In this document: positions 1-8,211 of the stretch, piece after piece
Numbering within the stretch: the stretch's first letter is position 1
Layout of the letters: each line of letters begins with the position of its first letter
Assembly (NCBI GenBank): GCA_016875015.1
Contig: VGSJ01000011.1
Coordinates: 1 to 55,984 of the forward strand
DNA length: 55,984 bases
Reading direction: 5' to 3'
Source of the DNA: Deltaproteobacteria bacterium
GTDB taxonomy: Bacteria > Desulfobacterota > Desulfobaccia > Desulfobaccales > 0-14-0-80-60-11
The notes under the pieces: model-generated
Told to the model about the DNA's origin: nothing
Database searches by the model: none
What the model saw: the letters and a program-made list of their open reading frames with translations, nothing else
Translations under genes and position numbers: made by a program

Positions 1-83
1 TCCCTCTCCCCCCGCTTCGGGGGGAGAGGGGTGGGGTGAGGGGGGCAGAACCACCGCATGCAATTTCCTAACCGGACACTGCT
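1..83 (+). repeat. GC-hairpin intergenic repeat, copy 1
   Basis: It opens with a perfect palindrome (CCCTCTCCCCCC, loop GCTT, then the complement) and runs into an AT-poor tail containing ACCGCATGCAATTTCC and CGGACACTGCT. The same two blocks recur in reverse orientation at 2836-2908, on the other side of the gat genes. No coding potential is seen. The left edge is cut by the window, so the full length is unknown. Confidence 0.7.
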
Positions 84-87
84 GCCC

Positions 88-159
88 TACCCCCCCTTCT
101 TTAAAGGGGGGTTTTAAAGTCCCCCTTTGGCAAAGGGGGATTTAGGGGGATTTGGATTT
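88..159 (-). repeat. Fragment of the 174-bp inverted-repeat element
   Basis: Two adjacent hairpins of the form CCCCCTTT...AAAGGGGG. Read on the minus strand, about 40 bases match the interior of the element at 22378-22551 (the AATCCCCCTAAATCCCCC block followed by the CCCTTTGCCAAAGGG hairpin and ACTTTAA). The element ends (TATAGCG...) are missing, so this is an internal fragment. The rest of the 1-427 stretch holds the repeats listed here and no gene. Confidence 0.6.
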
Positions 160-215
160 TCACGGTAAAGCCTGCGGCTACAAAAAATAGCCCTTTATGA
201 ACGCAACTCAAGATA

Positions 216-318
216 ATACCATGTTCGTTTTCACATGAAACAAACTCATTGGTGGGGCGGGCCTCCGTGCCCGCCAGCGTTCAGAGAGTTTGTTGCGACT
301 GAATTATGAACATGGTAT
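216..318 (+). repeat. Diverged relative of the 102-bp inverted-repeat element
   Basis: It is bounded by perfect 11-bp inverted repeats, ATACCATGTTC and GAACATGGTAT, and is 103 bp long. The three 102-bp copies elsewhere have ATACCGTGTTC ends; here G is changed to A at one end and the matching base at the other, so pairing is kept. The interior differs, carrying the 25-bp GGTGGGGCGGG...CCCGCC block (251-275) that also appears, reverse complemented, at 32079-32103 and 41641-41665. Confidence 0.65.
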
Positions 319-427
319 AAGACCTGCCGCTTGACCTCAGATGATATAAACCTCGTCTCGTTAATGCAAGCCCCCCGGGCCAAAGCTTGCGCCAAGCGAA
401 CGCGGTCCCGGCCGGCCGCCGATAATC

Positions 428-1888
428 CTAAAAGGGCGGCTTGCGCCGGTGAAAATCAGTAGCCTGCTCGAAGGCGTAAGCCGCTTGCAGCAAGTCGGCC
501 TCGCCAAACACGGGCCCCATGAGTTGCAGGCCGATGGGCAGCCCCCGGGAAGAAAAGCCGCAGGGCACCGAAATGCCGGGAATTCCACCCAGGTTGGCGG
601 AAATGGTGAAGATGTCCGACAGGTACATAGTCAGAGGGTCATCCACCTTTTCCCCCAGACGGAAGGCCGGGGTGGGAGCGACCGGGGTGGCGAGCACCCG
701 GCACTGCCGGAACGCGGCCTCGAAGTCCCGGCGGATCAAGGCGCGCACCTGGGAAGCTTTCTTATAATAGGCCTCATAATAGCCGGCGGATAAGGCATAC
801 GTTCCCAGCATGATGCGCCGCCGCACTTCGGCCCCGAATCCCTGGGCCCGGGTCTGGGCGTAAACTTCCAGCAAATTCTTGCCGTCGGCCCGTAAGCCGT
901 ACTTCACTCCGTCGTAACGGGCCAGGTTGGAGGAGGCCTCGGCCACCGCCAGGACGTAGTAGGTGGCCACCGCGTACTCCGTGTGGGGCAGGCTGACCTC
1001 GATGAGTTCGGCCCCCAGACCGGTCAGGGTTTGCAAGGCCTCCTTAACCGCGGCCGCCACCTCCGGGTCCAGCCCCGCCCCGAAAAATTCCCGGGGAACC
1101 CCGATTTTCATGCCCTTGATTTCCCGGCCCAGCCTCTCCTGGTAATCCGGCGCCGGGACCGGCGCCGAGGTGGAGTCCTTGGGGTCGTGCCCGGCAATGG
1201 CCTGGAGCAGGATGGCCGCATCCCGCACTTCTTTGGTGAGGGGGCCGATCTGGTCCAGGGAGGAGGCGTAGGCCACCAGCCCGTACCGGGAGACCCGGCC
1301 ATAGGTGGGTTTTAAGCCCACCACCCCGCACAGGGAGGCGGGCTGCCGGATAGAGCCGCCGGTGTCGGACCCGAGCGACGCGATGCACAGGTCCGCGGCC
1401 ACCGCCGCGGCCGACCCCCCGGAGGAACCGCCGGGAATATAATCCCGGTTCCAGGGATTGCGGGAGGGGCCGAAGGCCGAGTTTTCCGTGCTTGATCCCA
1501 TGGCGAACTCATCCATGTTGACCTTGCCGAGAAACACCGCCCCGGCCTGGCGCAGCCGGGCGCAGACGGCGGCGTCATAGGGGGGGATGAAGTTCGCCAG
1601 GATGCGGGAACCGCACGTGGTTCTCAAGCCCCGGGTGACCATGACGTCTTTGAGGGCCAGGGGGATTCCCGTCAGCGGCGTGGCCTCACCCCGGGCCAGC
1701 ATGGCCTCGGCCTCCTGGGCCATGGCCCGGGCCCCGGCTTCGTCCACAGTGATATAGGTGTTGAGCTCGCCGTCCCGTTCCTTGATGCGGGTGAGCATCG
1801 CCTCGGTCACCTCCACCGCCGACACCTCGCCCCGGGCCAAGCGCGCCGCCAACCGGCTGATGCTCAGACTGTGAAAACCTTCCCGCAT
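428..1888 (-). CDS. gatA: Aspartyl/glutamyl-tRNA(Asn/Gln) amidotransferase subunit A
   Basis: GatA is the amidase subunit of the GatCAB complex, which converts misacylated Glu-tRNA(Gln) or Asp-tRNA(Asn) to the amidated form in the cytoplasm. The 486-residue length is typical. The amidase-signature landmarks are visible: [11 protein letters not shown] with the catalytic Lys, the [11 protein letters not shown] loop and [12 protein letters not shown] with the serines of the Ser-cisSer-Lys triad, and [16 protein letters not shown]. The ATG at 1888 is chosen because AGAGGTCAGGGG precedes it and the family N-terminus (sequence around [12 protein letters not shown]) starts there; the open frame continues upstream only through repeat DNA. 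It follows gatC on the same strand across a 187-bp spacer filled with heptamer arrays. No gatB is in the window. Confidence 0.97.
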   Translation of the reverse strand: MREGFHSLSISRLAARLARGEVSAVEVTEAMLTRIKERDGELNTYITVDEAGARAMAQEAEAMLARGEATPLTGIPLALKDVMVTRGLRTTCGSRILANFIPPYDAAVCARLRQAGAVFLGKVNMDEFAMGSSTENSAFGPSRNPWNRDYIPGGSSGGSAAAVAADLCIASLGSDTGGSIRQPASLCGVVGLKPTYGRVSRYGLVAYASSLDQIGPLTKEVRDAAILLQAIAGHDPKDSTSAPVPAPDYQERLGREIKGMKIGVPREFFGAGLDPEVAAAVKEALQTLTGLGAELIEVSLPHTEYAVATYYVLAVAEASSNLARYDGVKYGLRADGKNLLEVYAQTRAQGFGAEVRRRIMLGTYALSAGYYEAYYKKASQVRALIRRDFEAAFRQCRVLATPVAPTPAFRLGEKVDDPLTMYLSDIFTISANLGGIPGISVPCGFSSRGLPIGLQLMGPVFGEADLLQAAYAFEQATDFHRRKPPF

Positions 1889-1907
1889 CCCCTGACCTCT
1901 TTTATAT

Positions 1908-2073
1908 CGTTTTTGGTTTTTAGTTTTTGGTTTTTGGTTAAGATATATCGAAAATTGCCATAATTTAGTTAGGCGGACAATGCCCGCCCTCCATATTGGC
2001 TGTATAAAGGTCGCGTCATTCAAAAAACCTTATATTTTTCACCAAAAACTAAAAACCAAAAACTAAAAACCGT
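1908..2073. repeat. Inverted pair of heptamer arrays (gatC-gatA spacer)
   Basis: The left arm (about 1909-1939) is a run of GTTTTTG/GTTTTTA heptamers. The right arm (about 2041-2072) is the same array in reverse complement (ACCAAAAACTAAAAACC). About 100 bases of ordinary AT-rich sequence lie between them, so the spacer can fold into a long stem. Similar pairs occur at 7934-8207 and 30535-30684. If translated, the array gives an [10 protein letters not shown]-like peptide, which explains the spurious N-terminal extension of gatA. Confidence 0.75.
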
Positions 2074-2075
2074 TT

Positions 2076-2360
2076 TTAAATGATCCGGGGCACCACAAAG
2101 GCGCCCTCTTCCCGGGCCGGGGCATTGCTGAGGGCGGCATCCCGGTCAAGCCCTTCTCTGACCGCATCCTCCCTAAAGACGTTGAAAACCGGGATCACGT
2201 GGGCCAGAGGTTCCACCCCGGCGGTGTCCAGTTCCTGCAACTTCGAAACATAGGCCAAAATGTCATTGAGTTGCCGGGTGAACAGTTCAATTTCTTCGGG
2301 CGCCAGAGATAACCGGGCCAGATTAGCCACGTGGAGCACTTCGTCTCGGGTCAAGGCCAT
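2076..2360 (-). CDS. gatC: Aspartyl/glutamyl-tRNA(Asn/Gln) amidotransferase subunit C
   Basis: GatC is the small subunit that wraps around and stabilises GatA in the GatCAB transamidosome. The 94-residue product has the family pattern: LTRDEVLHVANLARLSLAPEE at the N-terminus, a helical middle (LNDILAYVSKLQELDT), GVEPLAHV, and the C-terminal LSNAPAREEGAFVVPRII, close to the canonical NAP...G.F.VP.V. The ATG at 2360 has an AAGGAGAA ribosome binding site a few bases upstream; the longer open frame starts 13 codons earlier without support. It is the first gene of the gatC-gatA pair, separated from gatA by the heptamer repeat pair. Confidence 0.96.
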   Translation of the reverse strand: MALTRDEVLHVANLARLSLAPEEIELFTRQLNDILAYVSKLQELDTAGVEPLAHVIPVFNVFREDAVREGLDRDAALSNAPAREEGAFVVPRII

Positions 2361-2835
2361 GGACTTCTCCTTGCTGTCGCCGGGCCAGGGCGCCGCCAAG
2401 CCTCAGCGATTTTTTTTCAAGCCTTATTATATACCGCAAGGACGAGCTGAGAACCAAGAGAAATCCGCCTGCCGGGATAATCTCCCGTCAGGGAGAAACT
2501 GGGCGCCGGCACTTCTGGGGCGGGGTTGCCCGGTTTGCCCCTCTTGCCCGTAATCAATCTGGCCGGGACGGTCCGACGCCCCCCCCCGGAAAATGGAAAA
2601 TCCGGGCCTCCCTTACCGGATTTTCGGCTGAGCGCCCCCAAAACCATTCCTGACCTTAACAAAACTCCTCTCAAGGCAATTCTTATGGTAAATGAAATAG
2701 TTACTCGCGTAGGCCGGAAATTTTGGTATTATGGTGGAAAAACCATTGCCGAATAGATATAGTTAAGCATAATCTTAATATTTTGGGAGACCTATCCAGG
2801 GGGCCGCGGGCCGCTCTTTTAGAGATTTTAAGCAC

Positions 2836-2908
2836 TGTCCGATGAGGAAATGCATGCGGTTGTTCGGCCCCCAACCAACCCTCTCCCCCCGAAGCGGGGG
2901 GAGAGGGA
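2836..2908 (-). repeat. GC-hairpin intergenic repeat, inverse copy
   Basis: Read on the minus strand it matches positions 1-83: the CCCTCTCCCCCC hairpin followed by the ACCGCATGCATTTCC and CGGACAGTGCT blocks. The pair brackets the gatC-gatA region in opposite orientation. Confidence 0.6.
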
Positions 2909-3012
2909 GTAGAAAATGCCGCCGGGTTTAGTAACCATAAGGCGTTAAATCGGTTCCACTTTTTCCCCTCTCCCCCAATGGGGGTGTCAGGGTGAGGGGA
3001 AGTGATCTTCTC
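2875..3012 (+). repeat. Long direct repeat, copy 1 (before transketolase N-half)
   Basis: The order of parts is: hairpin CCCTCTCCCCCC-GAAG-complement, a variable middle with GCCGGGTTT, then TTTTCCCCTCTCCCCC.ATGGGGG, GTCAGGGTGAGGGG and AAGTGATCTTC. The same order recurs in the same orientation at 3959-4150, and the second half recurs at about 9850-9966. Confidence 0.65.
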
Positions 3013-3043
3013 GGGACAAAAAGTGCATTAGCGAATTTATGAA

Positions 3044-3898
3044 TTGTTGGACGACGAAAAAGCTGACAAGGAGATAACCGCCATCCCGGACCACCGCCTC
3101 TTGAAGGAGACTGCCCGCCAGGTTCGCCTTGACATCGTGGAAATGTTGTTCCGGGCCAGTTCCGGCCACCTGGGCGGCTCGCTGTCGGCCGCCGATATCC
3201 TGGTGGCGCTCTTTTTCGGCGAGATGCGCGCGCACGCCGGCGACCCCTGCTGGATCGACCGGGACCGGTTCATCCTGTCCAAGGGTCACGGGGCCCCGGC
3301 CTATTACGCCGTCCTGGTCCGTCTGGGCTATTTCCCCCGGGAAGAGCTTTTGACCCTGCGCCAGTTCGGCAGCATCCTTCAAGGTCATCCCGACTCCGGC
3401 TGCACCCCGGGAGTGGAGATCCCCACCGGTTCCTTGGGACAAGGCCTATCCATCGCCAACGGCCTGGCGTTGGCGGCCCGCCTGAACGGGCACGCCAGCC
3501 GGATCTACGCCCTGTTGGGCGACGGCGAAGTGCAGGAGGGCCAGATATGGGAAGCGGCCATGACTGCCGCCCACTACGGCCTGGACAACCTGGTGGGCAT
3601 CCTGGATAGGAACCGCTTGCAGATTGACGGCCACACCGCTGAGGTCATGAGCATCGAACCCCTCGCCGACAAGTGGAAGGCCTTCGGCTGGCACACCCTG
3701 GAGGTGGATGGCCACGACATCCCGCAGCTCCTGGCGGCCTTTACGGCCTGCAAGGAGGTCAAGGGGCGGCCCAGCATGATCATCGCCCATACCGTCAAAG
3801 GCAAGGGCGTGTCCATCTTCGAGGGCCAGAAGAAATATCACGGCACCGCCCCGAACCCGGAAGAATATCAGCAGGCCGTGAAGGAGTTGGGGGGATAA
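3044..3898 (+). CDS. Transketolase, N-terminal (TPP pyrophosphate-binding) subunit
   Basis: This is the N-terminal half of a split transketolase, which pairs with a separate C-terminal subunit to move two-carbon units between pentose-phosphate sugars. Visible landmarks are SSGHLGGSLSAADILV, FILSKGHGAPAYYAVL, GHPDSG, and the thiamine-diphosphate motif GDGEVQEGQIWEA followed by the metal-binding DRNRLQIDG. At 284 residues it is the normal length for the split form. The start is unsure: the first in-frame codon is TTG at 3044 with no good ribosome binding site, while AAGGAG at 3068-3073 precedes no standard start codon. The partner gene follows only after 310 bp of repeat DNA instead of the usual tight coupling. 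Confidence 0.94.
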   Translation: MLDDEKADKEITAIPDHRLLKETARQVRLDIVEMLFRASSGHLGGSLSAADILVALFFGEMRAHAGDPCWIDRDRFILSKGHGAPAYYAVLVRLGYFPREELLTLRQFGSILQGHPDSGCTPGVEIPTGSLGQGLSIANGLALAARLNGHASRIYALLGDGEVQEGQIWEAAMTAAHYGLDNLVGILDRNRLQIDGHTAEVMSIEPLADKWKAFGWHTLEVDGHDIPQLLAAFTACKEVKGRPSMIIAHTVKGKGVSIFEGQKKYHGTAPNPEEYQQAVKELGG

Positions 3899-3958
3899 TT
3901 ACTCGTCTTCGGTATAGGATTTCATAAATACGCTCACGTCATATATCGCCCCCCTCAC

Positions 3959-4150
3959 CCCAACCCTCTCCCCCCGAAGCGGGGGGAGAGGGGGTAGGTA
4001 AGGTCGCCGGGTTTTTTATGATGACAGAGCATCAAACCGGTCCCATCTTTTCCCCTCTCCCCCGATGGGGGAGAGGGTCAGGGTGAGGGGGAAGTGATCT
4101 TCACGGAGTTAAGAAATAGGTTATCGTATTTAGGAACCGCTGCACTAAGT
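3959..4150 (+). repeat. Long direct repeat, copy 2 (between transketolase halves)
   Basis: It matches 2875-3012 block for block and extends further through TCACGGAGTTAAGAAATA and a diverging tail ending near CTGCACTAAGTGC. The tail is shared with the third, partial copy at 9850-9968 (ACTGTGCTAAGCAC). It fills most of the 310-bp gap between the two transketolase subunit genes. Confidence 0.65.
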
Positions 4151-4220
4151 GCGTCGTTGCGTCTTTGCGTGAGATATTCCACCCGCCAAGACGCCAAAAT
4201 ATATTGAGTTGAGGCAAGAC

Positions 4221-5216
4221 TTGTCCGCCAAAGAGAGCACCCGAGTCGAATACGGCAAAACCCTGGCGCAGCTGGGGGCCGAAAACCCCCAGATCGTGGT
4301 GCTGGACGCGGACCTGTCCGGCTCCACCCAGACCCACCATTTCGCCAAGATTTTTAAAGACCGATTTTTTAACGTGGGCATCGCCGAGCAGGACCTGATG
4401 GGCACCGCCGCGGGCCTGGCCCTGGGGGGGAAAATTCCCTTTGCCAGCACCTTCGCCATGTTCGCCACCGGCCGCGCCTGGGAACAGATCCGCCAGACCA
4501 TTGCTTACGGCAACCTCAACGTCAAGATCGTCGCCTCCCACGGCGGGGTGACGGTGGGGGAAGACGGCGGCTCCCACCAGGCCGTGGAAGACCTGGCCCT
4601 GATGCGCATTTTGCCCAATATGGTGGTGCTGGCGCCGGCCGATGGCCCCGAAACCCGGGCCATGACCCGCTGGGCCGCGGCCTATCACGGCCCGGTTTAC
4701 ATGCGCACCGGGCGCCTGGCGGTGCCGGTGATTTACGGCAACGGCTATGTTTTTGAGTTGGGAAGGGGTTCCCTCTTGCGGGAGGGCGGCGACGTCACCC
4801 TGATGGGGATCGGGATCATGGTCCAGGCCTGTCTGGACGCCGCGGCCGGGCTGGCCCAAGAGGGCATTGAGGCCCGGGTCGCGAGCCTTGGCTGCCTCAA
4901 ACCCCTGGACTGGGAGCTGGTGGTGGATTCCGCCCAACGCACCGGGGCCGTGGTCACCGCCGAAGAGCACATGGTCACCGGCGGCCTGGGCAGCGCGGTG
5001 AGCGAAATCCTCGGCGAGCATTGCCCGACGCCCTTACAGCGCATCGGACTCCGGGACACGTTCGGCATGTCCGGGAAGCCCGAAGATCTCTTGAAACATT
5101 ACGGCCTGACCGCTGACGATATCAAGCAGGCGGCTTATACGGTCATGGCCCGGAAAGCCAGCCACCTGGCCTCGCCGGTCATGGATCGCCAAGCCCCCAG
5201 TCTGGCAGGGAGGTAA
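4221..5216 (+). CDS. Transketolase, C-terminal subunit
   Basis: This is the pyrimidine-binding and C-terminal half of the split transketolase. The visible signatures are DADLSGST near the N-terminus, FNVGIAEQDLMGTAAGLAL with the catalytic Glu that activates thiamine diphosphate, FATGRAWEQIRQ, and SHGGVTVGEDGGSHQ. The C-terminal domain ends with the expected LLKHYGLTADDI region. The TTG at 4221 is preferred because GAGG lies about six bases before it; a TTG at 4209 is possible and would add four residues. A GTG-started S41 gene follows 10 bp after the stop, so the two are probably co-transcribed. The function pairs with the gene at 3044-3898. Confidence 0.94.
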   Translation: MSAKESTRVEYGKTLAQLGAENPQIVVLDADLSGSTQTHHFAKIFKDRFFNVGIAEQDLMGTAAGLALGGKIPFASTFAMFATGRAWEQIRQTIAYGNLNVKIVASHGGVTVGEDGGSHQAVEDLALMRILPNMVVLAPADGPETRAMTRWAAAYHGPVYMRTGRLAVPVIYGNGYVFELGRGSLLREGGDVTLMGIGIMVQACLDAAAGLAQEGIEARVASLGCLKPLDWELVVDSAQRTGAVVTAEEHMVTGGLGSAVSEILGEHCPTPLQRIGLRDTFGMSGKPEDLLKHYGLTADDIKQAAYTVMARKASHLASPVMDRQAPSLAGR

Positions 5217-5226
5217 AGTTAGACCC

Positions 5227-6492
5227 GTGAATCGACCCAAAGTTTTGAGAACCCCAGGCCTCGGATGGTTCAGGTTATCCCGGCGAGCGGGATTGATCCT
5301 TGCGGCCCTGGGTCTGGCGGCGTATTTCCTGCTGCCGGCCTGGGCCGCCCCCCCCGCCTCCAACTACGACTCCCTGCGCCTTTACACCGAGGCCCTCTTC
5401 GAGGTCTCCCATAAATATGTCTGGCCCAAGGAGGAAGAGGACTTGATCTACGGCTCCCTCAGGGGGATGATGAACTCCCTGGACCCGGACTCCTCCTTTC
5501 TCACGGCCAAGGAATATCAGGACTATCTCCTCGGACCACCGCGCCCCTCGGCCGAAGCCGGAGTGGATTTGATCGTCAAAGACGGCCTCCTCACCGCAGC
5601 CAGCGTCATTGATGGCGGCGCCGCCGCCCGGGCCGGTCTGAAGCCCGGCGACCACATTATCAAGATTAACGGGCAGATGGTGCGCAACCTCACCACCCAG
5701 GAGGCCACCCGGCGCTCCCAGGGCGCCCCCAACACCGCCGTTAAGTTGCAGGTGATCCGTAACGGCGAGGTCAAACCCCTGGATCTGACCATCACCCTGG
5801 AACCCCTGGGGCTGAGCACCGTCACCACCGGGTACCTGGACAACGCCGTCGCTTATATCCGCATCCGTTATTTTAACAACGAAACTCCGGGGGAGTTGGA
5901 CTCGGCGTTGAACAATATCAAACAGCATAAACCGCCGGTCAAGGGCATTATCCTGGACCTGCGCAACAACGCCCGGGGCTCCATGGAGGAGGCGGTGCGC
6001 AGCGCCTCCCTGTTCCTGGGGAATCAGCAGATCTTGACCGCCAAAGGTCGTTCTACCAAAACCGAACAATCCTTCACGGGCAAAGACCGGGACCTGATTT
6101 TCAAAACGTTGCCCCCCATGGTGGTGCTGGTGGACCAGGGAACCGCCCGGGCGGCGGAGATCATAGCCGCAGCCCTCCGGGATCAGGGCCGCGCCACGTT
6201 GCTGGGTGTCAAAACCCTGGGCCTGTGCGGCCTCACGAAAGCGTTCCCCCTGGAGGATGGCTCCGCCCTCATGATGACCGTGGCCCAGTGTTATAGCCCC
6301 AAGGGAGATAAGATTCCGGGCAAGGGCCTGGAACCCGAGGTTCCGGGGCAAAAGCCCCAGGCCGGTACAGAGCCGGAGAAGGCGCCGGCCCAGGTGAAAT
6401 CCCCGGAGCAGGACCCCTGGGTGCAGCAGGCGAAGGACGTGTTGACCTCCGGCAAACCGAAGCCGGCGCCCCAAACCGGCCCGGCTTCTTAA
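5227..6492 (+). CDS. S41 family (CtpA-like) protein lacking catalytic residues
   Basis: It is a 421-residue exported protein with an N-terminal membrane or signal segment (about residues 21-42), a PDZ domain (about 110-190) and an S41 protease fold (about 200-360). Aligned with the next gene, the nucleophile motif GSASASEI reads GTARAAEI, so the catalytic Ser is Ala310. The general-base motif GVKSFGKG reads GVKTLGLC, so the Lys is Leu333. The fold landmarks (ILDLRNN, PLEDGSAL, GLEPEV) are intact and the frame is open, so it looks like a maintained pseudo-enzyme, not a decayed gene. It starts with GTG; GGGAGG lies upstream. A Pro/Lys-rich tail ends the protein. A regulatory or scaffolding role for the active paralogue is inference. 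Confidence 0.88.
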   Translation: MNRPKVLRTPGLGWFRLSRRAGLILAALGLAAYFLLPAWAAPPASNYDSLRLYTEALFEVSHKYVWPKEEEDLIYGSLRGMMNSLDPDSSFLTAKEYQDYLLGPPRPSAEAGVDLIVKDGLLTAASVIDGGAAARAGLKPGDHIIKINGQMVRNLTTQEATRRSQGAPNTAVKLQVIRNGEVKPLDLTITLEPLGLSTVTTGYLDNAVAYIRIRYFNNETPGELDSALNNIKQHKPPVKGIILDLRNNARGSMEEAVRSASLFLGNQQILTAKGRSTKTEQSFTGKDRDLIFKTLPPMVVLVDQGTARAAEIIAAALRDQGRATLLGVKTLGLCGLTKAFPLEDGSALMMTVAQCYSPKGDKIPGKGLEPEVPGQKPQAGTEPEKAPAQVKSPEQDPWVQQAKDVLTSGKPKPAPQTGPAS

Positions 6493-6578
6493 ACAATCCT
6501 ATCAAGCGGGCCGGCCGGCAACCGGGACGCCTGGTCCCCTGGCCGGGCCGGGCCCGCGCATCAAGGTGATAAAGGCAG

Positions 6579-7928
6579 ATGATGGCACGGAAATCGTGGC
6601 TTTGGGGTGGCGTGGCCCTGGTCTTGGGCCTGGCTCTCGGCTGGGGTCTCGCCGGACCCGTGGCGGTCTTTGGCCAAAACCCGGTTCTCCCGGGGGTTGC
6701 CAGGAGTCTGCAACCCTCGCTCTCCCCTTCTCCGGTCAGCGACGCCAAGCTGAAAGTGTTCGCCCAGGCTCTGGCCCTCATTGAGGAGCAGTATGCCGAG
6801 TCCAAAACTACCAAAGATCTGGTCTACGGCGCCATCCAGGGCACCTTGGGGACCCTGGATCCCCATTCAGCGTTCATGACCCCGGAAGAGTTCCGGGAAT
6901 TGCAGATCGAAACCAAGGGGCAGTTCAGCGGGATCGGCATCGAAATTGCCTTGAAGGACCGCGTCTTGACCGTGGTATCCCCCATAGAAGGCACCCCGGC
7001 CTATCAGGCCGGGATGAAGCCCGGCGACCAGATCCTCAAGATCAACGGCAACCCCACGAAAAACACCACCCTCATGGAAGCCGTGAAGATGATCCGGGGG
7101 CCCAAAGGCAGCAAGGTCACCATCACCATTAACCGGGAGGGCTTCCAACAGCCTAAAGATATCGTCATCACCCGGGAAATCATTCCCATCCGCAGCGTCA
7201 AAGCTCGCATCCTGGACGACGGCATCGGTTACGTCCGGGTCACCCATTTTCAGGATAAAACCGAAAACGATCTCCAGGGCTACCTCAAGAAGATGAAGCA
7301 GCGCCTGGTGCCCTTCAAGGGGTTGATCCTGGACCTGCGCAACGATCCCGGCGGGTTATTGGAGCAGGCGGTGCGGGTCTCCGACGAATTTTTGAAATCC
7401 GGCCTGATCGTTTACACCGAAGGCCGCAACCGCAACCAGAACATGCGGTTTTTCGCCCGGGCCGGCCAGGAAGACAAGGTAACCAACGTTCCCATGGTGG
7501 TCATCATCAATGAGGGCAGCGCCTCGGCCTCCGAGATTGTCGCCGGGGCCCTCAAAGACCAGAAGAGGGCTCTGATTGTGGGCGTCAAAAGCTTCGGCAA
7601 AGGCTCGGTCCAGACCATCATTCCCCTGGAGGACGGGTCGGCCCTGCGTCTGACCACCGCCCTGTACTTTACCCCCAGCGGCGTCACCATTAACGAAAAG
7701 GGTATCAACCCCGACGTGGTGGTGGCAGACAAGCCGCTCGCCGCCGATAAGTCGCTGCAGAAACTGCGGGACGAACTCCTCTCCCAACACATGCGGGGGG
7801 AGGGTCTGACCGATAAGCCCTGGAACCAGCCCATCACCCCGGAGGAACTGGATAAAGATCCTCAGTTAAAGAAAGCCGTCGAGTTGCTCCGCAATTGGCC
7901 CCCAAAAAATCTGGCCCAGCAGCCTTAG
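6579..7928 (+). CDS. Carboxyl-terminal processing protease, S41 family
   Basis: An exported serine protease of the CtpA/Prc type, 449 residues, expected in the periplasm. A signal or anchor segment covers residues about 7-32. The PDZ domain lies around 115-200 (GIGIEIALKDR, AYQAGMKPGDQILKING). The catalytic region has GSASASEI with Ser318 as nucleophile and GVKSFGKGSVQT with Lys341, followed by PLEDGSALRLTTALYFTPSG and INPDVVV, all typical. It lies 86 bp after its inactive paralogue in the same direction, probably in one transcript that begins with the transketolase genes. Two ATG codons are adjacent at 6579 and 6582; either may be used. Confidence 0.96.
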   Translation: MMARKSWLWGGVALVLGLALGWGLAGPVAVFGQNPVLPGVARSLQPSLSPSPVSDAKLKVFAQALALIEEQYAESKTTKDLVYGAIQGTLGTLDPHSAFMTPEEFRELQIETKGQFSGIGIEIALKDRVLTVVSPIEGTPAYQAGMKPGDQILKINGNPTKNTTLMEAVKMIRGPKGSKVTITINREGFQQPKDIVITREIIPIRSVKARILDDGIGYVRVTHFQDKTENDLQGYLKKMKQRLVPFKGLILDLRNDPGGLLEQAVRVSDEFLKSGLIVYTEGRNRNQNMRFFARAGQEDKVTNVPMVVIINEGSASASEIVAGALKDQKRALIVGVKSFGKGSVQTIIPLEDGSALRLTTALYFTPSGVTINEKGINPDVVVADKPLAADKSLQKLRDELLSQHMRGEGLTDKPWNQPITPEELDKDPQLKKAVELLRNWPPKNLAQQP

Positions 7929-7933
7929 AAGCC

Positions 7934-8207
7934 GTTTTTGGTTTTTTAGTTTTTAGTTTTTGGTTTTTGGTTAAAAATACACCTCCGACTTGGGTATGGC
8001 TGTTGAGATCTGTTTCTTTGGCTTTTTTTCGAAGGTTCTGATGATGCTGTTCTACATTTTATTTTAAACTTGTAGAATAGATCAGTCCTTTGACGTTGAA
8101 TGCAACTAGTTGATAACAACGTTAAACCCGTCAACCCTAAACAGCCTGTTTGCTCGGTGGAGTCCCTTGCTTTTCAACGAAAAACGAAAAACGAAAAACG
8201 AAAAACC
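7934..8207. repeat. Inverted pair of heptamer arrays upstream of der
   Basis: The left arm (7934-7972) consists of GTTTTTG/GTTTTTA heptamers. The right arm (8176-8207) consists of four ACGAAAA heptamers, the complement of a GTTTTTC variant. About 200 bases of AT-rich sequence separate the arms. The right arm ends four bases before the probable TTG start of der and occupies the place where a ribosome binding site should be. Confidence 0.75.
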
Positions 8208-8211
8208 ATCA

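Larger units (their letters stand above)
2361..3043. other. Gene-free stretch upstream of gatC and transketolase
   Basis: No convincing gene is present. The first part (about 2361-2640) is GC-rich leader of gatC, the middle (about 2650-2800) is AT-rich, and the last 200 bases are repeat DNA: the inverse copy of the window-start repeat (2836-2908) and the first copy of the direct repeat that flanks the transketolase N-half. Short open frames here lack ribosome binding sites and family resemblance. Confidence 0.5.

Noticed and set aside
2684-2756. Short frame encoding VNEIVTRVGRKFWYYGG
   Set aside because: No ribosome binding site, no family, and surrounded by repeat-rich non-coding DNA.
2875-4150. 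CRISPR array from the repeated hairpins
   Set aside because: The repeats are few, long, of varying spacing and bracket a gene; there are no regular spacers and no cas genes anywhere in the window.
8110-8211. A longer der starting at TTG 8110
   Set aside because: The extra residues are the translated heptamer repeat (FNEKRKTKNEKP) and lack any family match or ribosome binding site.
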